Source: Daucus carota subsp. sativus (lineage: Eukaryota > Streptophyta > Magnoliopsida > Apiales > Apiaceae). Taken from it: DNA of 64,000 nt. Shown one piece after another: positions 1 to 10,429 of this stretch (its first letter is position 1; every line of letters starts with the position of its first letter). The notes under the pieces are model-generated. The model was given only the letters and a program-made list of their open reading frames with translations, had not been told where the DNA came from and did no database searches. The stretch is from positions 26,028,527 to 26,092,526 of the forward strand of contig NC_030384.2 of assembly GCF_001625215.2 (NCBI RefSeq), given 5' to 3'. A program made the translations under genes and the position numbers.

Positions 1-1503
1 TTGATGATTTGATATATGTTTGTATCTTTATACATAGTACTTTTTATGTGTCCAAGGTCGTTTACCTTGGCTGATAAGAATTTTACACGCATTTTATGAC
101 TTTTAAAAGATGTAGTTTCATAAATAATTTTTTTTCTTCCGAATGAAAATTCAGTGTTTAAATTTTTACACACAAAAATAAGCTATGAAACTATGTTTAT
201 TAAGAGTCTTAAATAAGTGCTAAGCAGTAAAAAAAACTGTAAACTAATGAGAGGGAAGGAGGAAGTAATAATAACATAAAATGATGCATTATAGAGAACA
301 ATCATCAAAAATTAAGTTTTCTTCTCTATTTATTTATCTTTAAAATTGTAATAAGGTAAAGTTATTAAAATTTTTAAATATAAATTTAAGAGAGATCTTA
401 ATTAAACTGAGTTAGTCGGTTGAAACTTAAATAACAATAACGAAAGATGATGCATCATATCACTCAAATACACTTTATCTTATGAGTGAGGGTGAATTGT
501 TTGAAATCATTGATTTCATAGTCATGATTTGTTGAATTTTTAGAATTCTAATTACCTTTTTTCCTGATTTTAATTTTTCATCGACTCATTTTATATTATT
601 AATGCTATACATAAAGATATAAACATACGACACATCATCAAAATATTACACACTATCACTATGTATAAATGATGCTACAAAAAATTATCATAATGCTAGT
701 AATCAAATCCGAACCTAAGTTGGTGGCTAAAAATAAAACCAAACCTAACATTAGTGAGTAAAAAGGAAAAAAAAATTAGTTGGATGGTAAGTTTCTAAAA
801 ACACAATAATTTGAGTGGCAAAAAAATCTATTTTCCCTAATTTATTATTAGTATAATAATTTTTGTACACAATAAGTTGTAAACACCAATAAAATTATCC
901 AAAAACATAAAATAAAAATTAATTCTCACTTATAATTAAATTATGACTTATGAATAATAAGTAATATTTTGAAATTACGCCAAACGGCCCTTTAATGCAC
1001 TCAATATATGGTTGCATTTTAGTTTTTCAAAATGACAGTCTATATACTTAACGGTGTCCTTGTTTAGATATAGTTAGAATAATTATTTGAAATTATTTAT
1101 TTAATATGATGATCAAAAATCATAAAATTATTATTTTACACGATAAGTAAGTCATGAATATATTGTCCTCTTTCCACAAGCCATGAGGTCATATACCACT
1201 AAGGAAAAGCTTTGAAAACTACAAATTCGCATGGACCCAAATTCTCCCCTCTTTAAATTTAGCCAAACTAGCAAAACTGCAAATAAATCCACTGGTAGTG
1301 CTAATCATGTGCCATTCTTTTTTATCCTCACTTAATGCCAAGCCATTGAATCTCGCTCCCTCCTACAACCATCCAAACACATAAATTCACCCCCCATGCA
1401 CAATTTTTCCCAACCTTTTCTCTACATTACTAATTCTCAGCTCTCCCCTTCTCAACATACAAGAAACTTGTTCCCTATACCAAAATATTTTCAGCATTTT
1501 TTT
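1..1503. other. AT-rich intergenic spacer
   Basis: I see no supported gene here; stops are frequent in all frames. The last roughly 250 bases become richer in C and probably hold the promoter and leader of the small gene that starts at 1504. No TATA box could be assigned with confidence. Confidence 0.6.
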
Positions 1504-1980
1504 ATGGCTGCAACATACATTCCCAAGTGTCACAGTGATAACTGGATCCCGGTCCGGGCCACGTACGAGAATTTGTACAAATGGCCCGAATCGGATGCAG
1601 AATTCGTAAGGTCGGTCAGTTGTAATGGCCGTGGGACGGATTTTGATTCGTCCACACGGCCCTTCATGAGGTCTTTAACAACAAACGGCCGCTTGGACGG
1701 ACCAAGCCAGCCTAGGGTTGTGGATAGCATGTCATGCAGGCAAATTTACTTGAGAAGCTACACGTTTTCGAGAAAAGAAAGTATGCCGCAAAAGGCGAGA
1801 AAATGTGCTTGCCGGATTAAAAGAAGTGTGTCCGCGCGGAGACGAAATAGGAAGGCCTCAAATGGAGCTCATGGCGGCGTTGTGGTGATTCGAAGGGCTA
1901 AGGAGATCTCATGTGCCGCCATGAACGTGGTTTTCCGGCGGTTGTTGTCATGCACCACCAAAGTTGACGTCGTAGGTTGA
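1504..1980 (+). CDS. Small basic plant protein with RSYTFS motif, function unknown
   Basis: Single-exon gene of 158 codons if the ATG at 1504 (MAATYIPK) is used. The frame stays open to an upstream ATG at 1396, but that extension is low-complexity and looks like leader. The protein has an acidic-to-neutral first half and a central SCRQIYLRSYTFSRKE segment at about residues 77-92. A very basic tail follows (KARKCACRIKRSVSARRRNRK), then a C-terminal stretch with several Cys and Val. No signal peptide or membrane segment is visible. The LRSYTFS core recalls a family of short uncharacterised plant proteins; that is recollection of a motif, not a search result. Composition is more GC-rich than the surrounding spacer, which supports real coding. 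The overlapping minus-strand frames at 1530-1730 and 1898-2107 look like shadows. No function should be inferred. Confidence 0.7.
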   Translation: MAATYIPKCHSDNWIPVRATYENLYKWPESDAEFVRSVSCNGRGTDFDSSTRPFMRSLTTNGRLDGPSQPRVVDSMSCRQIYLRSYTFSRKESMPQKARKCACRIKRSVSARRRNRKASNGAHGGVVVIRRAKEISCAAMNVVFRRLLSCTTKVDVVG

Positions 1981-3553
1981 TCGGAAAAAATATGTTATAC
2001 AATTTTAGTTTCTGTTTGGTTTCGTGTATCGGTATAATTTGATACAAACACATACGACATATACGACTGCAGGAGGGGTGCGTGTGTAAATTAATAATTA
2101 ACCCCATCTCTCATTTTACTGTTTAATTGTGTGACTATAATATATAATATATCGATCAGTTCCAAGCATTCGAAAGGCGTTTTAGTTATGTATACCGCGT
2201 TTTGTTCATTTTTTTTTTTCTGTTTTAACGGTCATAATGTTTTTTCTATCAGCATGACCTTTCGTTAAAAGATACAGTATAAACTGCATTTTCTACTAGG
2301 AAGCTAGAGGAGGGGAAACACTTAAACCTGAGGAATGTGTTGCTATCTATTCATCGACAGATAAACCATAAATATTGACGTGGGACGGTCTTAATTATAT
2401 TTTTTCCGATGATGAAGAGTTAGGAGCACCCACTTGACCTAATGTACCAAAATATTATATAAATAATACTAGCATAAATTAATTTGATGACACTATTTAA
2501 TTTTATCACCTTGTCTTTTCGAAAAAAACCCGTCGATCTAATAATAAAATTAAATTAATACGATATCTAAAACAATGATCGAGTAGAATAAACACTAAAT
2601 TGTAATATCCGTGAAGACACAATTAAACGATATTTTGAAGATAAAACATATTCAAATATATAAGTATCATTTGATGTAATATTGTTGAGTTACTGCCACA
2701 CTCTTCTTACATGTCCCATTGTTTTCATCATCAAATCAAGATCTCTGCTTACCATCAAGAAGCAAAAACGAAACCTGACGAATATTTCTTATGACGGATT
2801 TCTATGCGGGAATATACCATATTATTTAGGGAATATATCATATTATTTAATTTTTTTGCGCTATGACTTTAATATTTAAATATTCAACCAATTCAGCTGC
2901 TGTGGTTAGAGCAAATCATCTTCGAGATACTCTAATAAGAAACCAACTTGACTTAGCGAAAAAAAAAAAGAAAAAAGAAAAAAAAGAAACCAACTTGGAG
3001 TGACTAGAAGTTAGCTGATGCAAATTATCAGGCATCTGGGTAGCTAGCTATGGCTACAGCCAAAGAATAAGAACTTCCTACATCCATTATTCTTCCTTTA
3101 TGTTAGCTTAAAAACTCCATTCACCCAACACCCATCAACTTCACATTATACTGTCTCGTAATTATCAAACTCGTATGGATTTGTTTTTAACTCTTCCCCA
3201 AAAATCATCATATATATTAATGGAGTTATTTGACTACTTATAGACAAATCTTCTTTGAAACTTGGGTTGACACCCACAGAGCAACCCCAATGTCGTTACC
3301 TATTTTGAACCTCTAAAATATAATAAATTGATGGTTACCTAAAATATAGGTAGCCAAAAAGTTGTTTTACTCCAACCGCACTTATTCCCTATAATCATCC
3401 ATATATTTGAAAAAAATAATATTTATTAAAACTTCTACTATGATGGGGGAGATAAAAAAAAAAAAAGGAGGGAAAAGGAAAAATGAAAGAAAATGAGAGA
3501 GGGTGATGAGATGGAAGAAATAGAGGCTTACTTTTCTATCTCTTATATAGAAG
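1981..3553. other. Intergenic spacer with A-rich and T-rich runs
   Basis: No coding sequence is supported. An A/G-rich tract near 2960-2990 is flanked by two copies of GAAACCAACTTG (about 2939 and 2987), so it may be a small slippage duplication. The stretch 3390-3600 has long A- and T-runs that open frames by composition only. Confidence 0.5.
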
Positions 3554-3700
3554 AGTGGTGCTAGGTGCACATAATTGTGTATATAAAATTTGTACATAAT
3601 GATGGTTGATGTGAATACAGGAGGCTATTCTAATTAAAACCCAACACATGTCATTATGTACAAATTTTTGTACACAATTATGTGCGCCAAGCATTTTCCC
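3554..3700. mobile_element. Palindromic MITE with 9-bp target duplication (Mutator-like)
   Basis: A 147-bp element is flanked on both sides by ATATAGAAG (3545-3553 and 3701-3709), a perfect 9-bp direct repeat. Arms at about 3559-3602 and 3650-3693 are inverted copies: GTGCACATAATTGTGTA on the left against TACACAATTATGTGCGC on the right. A loop of about 48 bp separates them. A 9-bp duplication with long inverted ends is typical of Mutator-superfamily MITEs; the superfamily call is inference. No coding capacity. Confidence 0.75.
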
Positions 3701-3999
3701 ATATAGAAGGGGTTTTGTTTTCTCTCACCTAACTATTTTTAGGACAAATTTTATTTAAACCCTTATTTTTGTACACGTAGACTTATTGTAGTTAAGGAAG
3801 ATGTTCACTTGGAGTTGTTGTAATGCAAATGTAAATATAAATGAATACCATTTCGAAAAACATTATAACTATAACAACTTGTCGTCACATTACATCAATG
3901 AATAACATTAAAGCAAACAGAATACAATGGAAGAAAAAACCAATATAAGCTCCAGGACTTTACTTCGGCATGTTGCAGAGAGACCTCGACTCTCTCGAC
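3701..3999. other. 3' flank of the desaturase pseudogene
   Basis: Sequence downstream (minus-strand sense) of the broken desaturase. From about 3850 it resembles the 3' flank of the intact copy at 14300-14510, for example in the shared ATTACATCAA stretch, so it lies inside the duplicated segment. Confidence 0.5.
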
Positions 4000-5133
4000 T
4001 TAAAACTTATTGTTATACCAATAAATCCCTTTGTTTTGCTCATCTTCCTCAACATATACACAATCTTTTAGAGTACTCCACAGTGATTTATAAAATGGTG
4101 TGTAATCAAACTGATAGTACTCCCCCAATATAGGTTTAAATGCTCTGGTGGCTTCCACTTCATGGTAATGCGGCATTTTGGGAAAGAGATGATGCGCTAC
4201 ATGTGTATTCGGCTGCTGATGAAACACCGTGTTAAGAAATCCAAAATCGCGATCAATAGTGGCCATGGATCCCTTCAACCACTCCCACTCTGTGGAATTG
4301 TAGTAAGGCACAAGAGGGTTTGTGTGTTGAAGTACAGCCACTATGATCAGCATTGCATTTTGGAACAGGTACGGTCCTCCGTAAATAAAACCAATCCAAG
4401 CGAAGCCTTTCAACAGAGCAAGTTTGTAGACTGCATAGATCACGGCCAAACATCCAGCATCCGAAAGCAAGACTTGAGCACGTTGTTTTCGTGAGAACAT
4501 TGGACTATACGGATCAAAATGAGAGGCAAATCAGTCGTAAGTACGGCCACGGAAGTTGACAAGCAAGTACAGAGGCACCGCAACAATTAGAACCAAGAGA
4601 ATGACAAAAAATCTGGCGACAGGATTGTTGAGGTATTTAAAAATAAACGAGACTTGATTCTTGAGCAAAGGGATGTCGAATTCCTCCTCTTCGAGGGATC
4701 CGGTTCTCAAGTGGTGACGATGGTGACTAAACTTGAATGAAAAATAAGGAAACAGGACGAGAGAGTGTGTGAGGAATCCGACTGTATCGTCGAGCCATTT
4801 GTAGTCGCTGAATGCCCCGTGCCCACATTCGTGACCTATGACCCAAAATCGAGCAAGTATGCATCCTTGAAGCAATGAATATATAATCCAACAAGTAAGA
4901 AAATATAATTTGGATGACTTGACTACTTCCGATGTTAAGATATAGGTTGCGGCAATGTAGTAAAGAGAGAAAGAAATGAAGAGATCTAAGGCGAGATATG
5001 ACAAAGAGCGAATAGCCGAACGCTGAAAACAATGTGGTGGAACTGCTTTCTTGACATCACTTAGAGTGAATGGAGGTTTGGTGTGGGGAGATCTTAATGT
5101 TCTTTTCACGCTACAATCCGATTTTCGGTCCAT
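4000..5133 (-). pseudogene. FAD2-like fatty-acid desaturase, broken by one nonsense codon
   Basis: A second, nearly identical copy of the desaturase at 14512-15645, with the same length of 378 codons from ATG 5133 to stop 4000-4002. The frame is unbroken except at codon 201, where the intact twin has Arg (CGA). Here the codon is TGA (genomic 4531-4533), a single C-to-T change. The three histidine boxes are all present: HECGH at 101, HHRHH at 137, HVAHH at 311. So is the YNNKF C-terminus. The stop falls between boxes 2 and 3, so a truncated product would lack the third box and should be inactive. Other differences from the twin are scattered substitutions such as L/V51 and K/M72, which suggests recent duplication. 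An allele or assembly error is possible because this is one base in an otherwise clean gene. Confidence 0.85.
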
Positions 5134-5233
5134 TTGGTATCTGCAAAGTAGCAATGATACAAAGAGCTTGATGAGTTGAAAGAATTGGAAGAGAATGTGA
5201 TGAAGTTGCAAATGCAGAGGAAAGCGGAATGGA

Positions 5234-5239
5234 TATATA
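5234..5239 (-). promoter_or_regulatory. TATA box of desaturase copy 1
   Basis: Minus-strand TATATA lies about 100 bp upstream of the ATG at 5133. It sits in the same context (GTGCCTATATAT) as the corresponding site upstream of the intact copy, so the duplicated unit includes the core promoter. Confidence 0.55.
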
Positions 5240-5244
5240 GGCAC

Positions 5245-5602
5245 TGGATGGGCACCAACTCCATGAATTAAGTAGCAGGAAAGTCATATGGAAGCCATCA
5301 CGTAAGAAGTAGTTTTCCTCGTTTTCTTTCCCAGTCACATGTCAATTGTACAGCAAGTAAGAATGTTTTTGTCTTGTTAGAAAAGAGAATGATTTTTCAT
5401 CTTAGTCGCCTACTTGCTTTAATTCTGCGCTGAACATAGCCTAATTGTCATAATCCATTCATTATCGATGGCTAAGTGACCACTTGACTAACAAATTAAT
5501 ATTCCTGTCCAAAGAAAAAAGAAACAATAGCACTTAGTATTCACCAGCCGTCATAACCTAAAAAACTTGCGCGGACATCTTTCTCATTGTTAGTTAAATA
5601 TA
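5245..5602. other. Upstream region of desaturase copy 1 (duplicated)
   Basis: This region aligns in patches with the upstream region of copy 2 (about 16920-17060), for example the shared block AACTTGCGCGGACA. It marks the duplicated unit as gene plus roughly 0.8 kb of 5' flank. No gene is seen. Confidence 0.5.
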
Positions 5603-5833
5603 CTCCACATCCTGTTTCAAATACTTCACTCTTTATTTTCTGGCACACTATTCTAAGAAATTTGACTGCATAATTACAAATTTTATTTTTTAAAGTTTAC
5701 TTTTTTCAATAAAATTATGAAATTTGTACTTTAACTCGCAACAAAAAAAAATTAAAAATATTAACTGAACTGCCGTCAATGAACTAAAAATGTGTGCATA
5801 AAAGTCAAACGTCAAATATTTGAACAAAAGAAG
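5603..5833. mobile_element. Stowaway-like MITE
   Basis: A 231-bp element bounded by TA on both sides (5601-5602 and 5834-5835). Its ends are imperfectly inverted: CTCCACATCCTGTTTCAAATA on the left against TATTTGAACAAAAGAAG on the right. The corresponding position upstream of the other desaturase copy (about 17060) has no such sequence and runs directly from one flank to the other. That supports insertion after the duplication. Confidence 0.55.
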
Positions 5834-5835
5834 TA

Positions 5836-7338
5836 AAAACTAATTTATTGAATTAAATATGTGTGAAGCTTAATTGTTCCCGATGACGTTTTATTTAACA
5901 AATATATACAGAGGAAAAAAATGTCAAATAAATGACCACGTTAAGTTGTCTAGTAATAGTTATATTATGGGTCAAAACTTAATTAATTTGAATAATTTAG
6001 CCGTGAGTAGTGTTGGAGGGTGTTTGTTATTTGGAAGTCCATTTCAAATTCAGAATTCGATATAATGACATGTTTGTTCTTGAATATATTAAAAAATTAG
6101 ATTATATTTAAAAGCTCAGACATTCTATATTAATCTAAACTTGAAATTTTGAAATGTAGAACTCAAATTTTCACATGTGAAATCGAAGGTTTGAAATGTA
6201 AATATTTCTGGACACCAAATACACTCCAGTGTAATTGATCCATCTTAGTTTGACTCTTTTCTTTGATGTCCTTTTTAATGTAGAATGGAAGAATAAGGAT
6301 TCATATCTGCAATTTTTAGTAACCCTACATATGCAATTATAAGTACAACTTTGAAAAAAATAATTGAAAATTATATTTAATACAAAATAAGTTGCAAATT
6401 GTTGCAAATGGTGAAAAATGAGTGCCCCTACAAGACCAGCCTTAATATCACGAAAGAAACTACAAAATCAACTAAAACCAATCAAACTCCTTCACTACTA
6501 ACACATCAACAAGCCACATCCAACCACCAAAACTCTCCCTCATCAACACCCGTTGCATCCACTTCTCCACTTCCATCTGCTACGACATCTCCACCATCTT
6601 AATCAATTCAGGGGCGTCGTCGTCTCCGCCGATACCAATCAATCCTCCTCTACCAGTAACACCTTCCTTTCCATCATCACCGCCGCCCGCCGCACCCGGC
6701 TCAACTCCGACCATCATGTCTCCTCAGTGATATCCCGATCTCAGTCGTCTCTCTGCTCCACCGTGATAGGGGCAGTGACATCAAAAAAAATTATTGTTAT
6801 ACTTTAAGATAGGAATAAAAAATCGTATTATTGAAAGAATAATAAACTGAGCAGGCATAAATATTGAAAGAGAAACAATGAAGATGTATTTTTACAAATA
6901 AAATAGAGAGACCACGTACACAATTTTCCTAAAAATTACTCATAAGACATAAATTATCAATAAATCATTTTTATTTTCATTATTATATTTTTAGTAACTC
7001 GTAATCATTAATATGTAAAAATTATCTAAACAGATATTTTAAACTCTCAGCTTATCATATAACTCATGTTAAATCATAAGTCATTTTAAGTTATAAGCTC
7101 AGTCAAATGGGCTCTAAGTAACCATAAAATTGAAAAAATATTCTTTTTTTTATTTTATTAATTATTATGCGTCCGGAATAAAGGAGTTAACGCAATAACT
7201 TAAACAATATGCAACATAGACCATATGATTTACGTCGATTTTTTTAGCAACATCCACACCGATAGAAAATTTATATTAATCACCAATCGACGTTAATGAC
7301 AGTTATATGTGTCGTTTAATTCATGTCTTACGGTCTAT
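5836..7338. other. Spacer between desaturase copy 1 and the CACTA element
   Basis: Homology to the copy-2 flank continues to about 5935 and then stops, giving one edge of the duplication. The stretch 6440-6780 is C-rich and reads as Ser/Thr/Pro-rich peptides in two frames (6399-6602 and 6553-6807). I see no recognisable domain or gene structure and treat it as non-coding or a decayed fragment. Confidence 0.45.
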
Positions 7339-7472
7339 AACCAACGCAGCTATAATAAAAGTAACAACGATGACCCATATCTTTAGTAACACTGCCAATA
7401 TTCACTACAAGGAAAAAGGGTAATTTCGACCGTTTTTTTCGACCGAAACCTTTTATTATAGCTGCGTTGGTT
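7339..7472. repeat. 23-bp perfect inverted repeat straddling the CACTA left end
   Basis: Positions 7339-7361 (starting AACCAACGCAGCTATAAT) and 7450-7472 are perfect reverse complements over 23 bp. The first arm lies outside the transposon, 41 bp before its CACTA terminus at 7403; the second lies inside it. Confidence 0.8.
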
Positions 7473-7930
7473 GTAAAATAAGTGGTCGAAATTAATTAAT
7501 TCGACCGTATATGATCGAAAATAAAACCGGTCGAAAATAGCCGGTCGAAAAAAAGTTGTTTTCGACGCGTGCATTCGACCGGTCCCTCCATTTTATTCTC
7601 GTCATGGTTTTGGTCGAAAATAACCTCCGGTTGAAAATATTTCGTGGGCGGGAAAATTGCCGCACTTTTGAATTTGAATTTTTTTAGTACGTGTCGCCCG
7701 TTTTCGGTCGAAATATAATTTCGACCGAATTTGGTCGAAAATATAAATGCGACTGTATCTGGTCGAAGGTATGAATTCGACCATATCTGGTCGAAATCAT
7801 AAATTCGACCGCTGTTGGTCGAAAATATAAATGCGACCGTATCTAGTCGAAGGTGTAAATTCGACCAAATATGGTCGCAATTACAAATTTGACCGAATTT
7901 GGTCGAAAGTATAAATTCGACCAGATACGA
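7425..7930. repeat. Left subterminal TTCGACC repeat array
   Basis: Clustered TTCGACC and GGTCGAA units in both orientations, often paired as short palindromes around TATCTGG or TTTGG cores. In En/Spm-type elements such arrays bind the element's own DNA-binding protein; that role here is inferred. Confidence 0.75.
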
Positions 7931-8261
7931 TCGAATATATGCGCATAAAAATAATACCACACCCCCTTTCCTTTCCAGTAGCCGTTGTCCAACTTAGCTT
8001 TCCTCCATTCCCTCTCTCTTTTTGCACCCCAAGTTCATGAATTTCATATGAAATCATCATAAATCATCAAGTAAGTAATCTTTTTTAGTCACTTAATATC
8101 TATATATGTACTTATCTTTGTCAATTATTGTAATTGTAGAATTTTTTTTCATATATTTATGACTTTTCATGTTTCTATAGTTATGATATATTTGCACATT
8201 TTAATTAGGGTATTTTTGTTGAAATGCTTTAAAATAAATTCAATGTATGTATTTCTTGTAG

Positions 8262-10214
8262 ATGGCATCTGATCGTAGTTGGATTAGTCGTAGTCGATAT
8301 AACGAGTCAAGATATTTAACGAACGAATACAAAAATGGTGTTGAAGATTTCATTAAATTTGCTTGTGAGAATATTCGTGAAAGAAATGGTGGGGTTATTA
8401 GGTGTCCGTGTGGACATTGTAAAAATAAGCACTACAAGACTCCTATTGTCGTTAAACTTGATTTGTATCGGTATGGTATGATGCAATGGTATACCATATG
8501 GACTGCACATGGGGAGGAAATGCCGGCAGAAAATATCGGGACGAGTAGTAGAAATGTTGGTGATGGGGATGATGATATGTATTATGACGCCGATGATATG
8601 TTAAGAGATTTTGGGGAGGCAAATAAGTAGTGTGAGTATGTGGAGGATGAACCGAATCCAGACGCCAAAGAATTTTATAAGATGCTGCATAGTGCTTCGG
8701 AACCGATTTATCCAAATAATGTCAACTATACAACCTTTGAGTTTGTGAACGAGTTACTTCATTTCAAGAACAAGCATAATTGTAGTAACAATGGCTTTGA
8801 TGAGTTGTTTAAGCTCATTGGATCAGTCTTGCCTGACAATCATAAACTGCCCCAAACCTACTATGCTGTGAAAAATATGCTTAAAGGATTGAATTTGGGA
8901 TATGAAAAGATTGATGCTTGTGAGAATGACTGTATGTTATTTTACAAGGAAAATAGCGAGAAGATGCGTTGTGACATATGCAATGAAAGTCGATACAAAG
9001 AACCAAAAGATCTTAACAAAAAAAAGATCCCACGGAAAGTCTTGCACTATTTTCCTTTTACCTCGAGACTGCAACGTTTGTTCATGGCTGGGAAGACTGC
9101 AAAATGTATGAGATGGCATCATAACAGAAATGTGGTTGAAGGTGAATTAAGTCACCCGGCAGATGGAGATGAGTGGAAACAATTTGACTGCAGGTTTCCA
9201 AAATTTTCAAAAGAGATTCGAAATGTGAGACTCGGACTTTCTTCTGATGGATTTGATCCCTTTCGTGATGCACATGCGAGAGATTATACAGTATGGCCTA
9301 TGGTGGTTGTTGTTTACAACCTTCCCCCATCTATGTGCACGAAAGCTCCGTACATGTTTATGCCTCTTCTTATTCCCGGGCCTAAGGATCCAACGAAAGA
9401 CTTGCTTGTTTATCTTAGACCATTGATTGATAAATTGAGAGATTTATGGCAGAATGGGGTGGAAACCTATGATAGGTTCTCACGTTCCAACTTTTTGATG
9501 AGAGCAGCATTGATGTGGACAATTAGCGACTTTCCTGCACTTGCCATGCTTAGCGGGTGGTCGACTAAGGGGAAGTTGTCATGTCCAGTTTGCATGGGAG
9601 AGGTAAAGGCCAAACAACTCAAGTATGGTGGCAAAGTTACCTTTTATGGCACTTCTAGATATTTTTTAGAACCGGATGATCCATTAAGAAGAAGTACGAG
9701 ATTTGGAAGTGTTGAGACACGATCATGCACATGTCGTCATTCAGGAATAATTGCAAAGACCATGTGTGAGCATAAACAATTCCCCCCTCCAGGAAAGTCA
9801 TCTAAGAAGAAAGCAAAAGATTATGGTGTGACACATAATTGGATCCACTTTTCCCCATTTTTTGAGCTTCCGTATTGGGAGACCCTTAGTCTTCGTCATA
9901 ACATCGATATCATGCACACGGAGAAAAATGTTTTTGACAACATATTCTACATGATTCTTGATGATAAGCAAAAGTCAAAAGATAGTAGGTCAGATTCAAT
10001 TGTCGAAGTTGCCAATACAGTTGGAAAATGCAGTAGAACTTGTTTCTTAGTGTGTAAGTTGTGGTCAGATTCAATTGTCGAAGTTGAAAACCAGTCAACT
10101 ATTTTTATATCAACTTTTGTTTTAATAGAAGTATTTACCACCGTATTTAAAAGTTTAACCAAAGTGACTTTTAAATTTTCAGATGTGCTATTACTTTTAA
10201 GTTTAATAGATTGA
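8262..10214 (+). pseudogene. CACTA transposase (TNPD/TNP2 type), interrupted
   Basis: Starts at the ATG at 8262 with MASDRSWISRSRYNESRYL, the beginning of a transposase-associated N-terminal domain. A zinc-knuckle-like CPCGHCKNKHY follows near residues 47-57. TAG at 8628-8630 then interrupts the frame. The downstream part (8631 onward) continues in the same frame as a TNP2-like transposase: LPQTYYAVKNML, a CDICNESRY zinc-binding stretch, PADGDEWKQFD, LSSDGFDPF, VVVYNLPPSMCTK, PCVM-type cysteine pairs and LPYWETLSLRHNIDIMH. Homology ends near 9970. The tail after that contains a 24-bp direct repeat (9988-10011 and 10063-10086) and looks like foreign or rearranged sequence, so the usual C-terminal third is missing. 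Defective through both the stop and the truncation. Confidence 0.88.
9988..10086. repeat. 24-bp direct repeat at the truncated transposase tail
   Basis: Two identical 24-bp copies (starting GGTCAGATTCAATTGTCG) lie 75 bp apart, exactly where transposase similarity stops. This suggests a local rearrangement. Confidence 0.7.
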
Positions 10215-10429
10215 CTAGAATTTTTATATGGATACGATGATATGTTCTGTTACGTCTGACCCATGTGTCAAATCTGAACAAGTATTAGCATATACCTGAT
10301 ATATATCTGGTCTTAGCCATTGTTATAAGTTTTAATTTCTTATCAATGTCGATTGCAACTACCTTTTACTGGTCAATACATATAGGGTGATTATGGAACT
10401 TGATTCAAGGTATATGATTGTCCTATGTA

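Noticed and set aside
1396-1503. Upstream in-frame ATG extending the small RSYTFS gene by 36 codons
   Set aside because: The extension is rich in S/T/F/P without conservation signals, and the ATG at 1504 gives a sensible start.
4000-5133. Treating the two halves of desaturase copy 1 as two separate genes
   Set aside because: They are the same frame separated by one TGA; the intact twin shows the full protein.
6399-6807. Two overlapping frames rich in Ser, Thr and Pro
   Set aside because: Composition explains them; no domain, no splice context and no clear homology.
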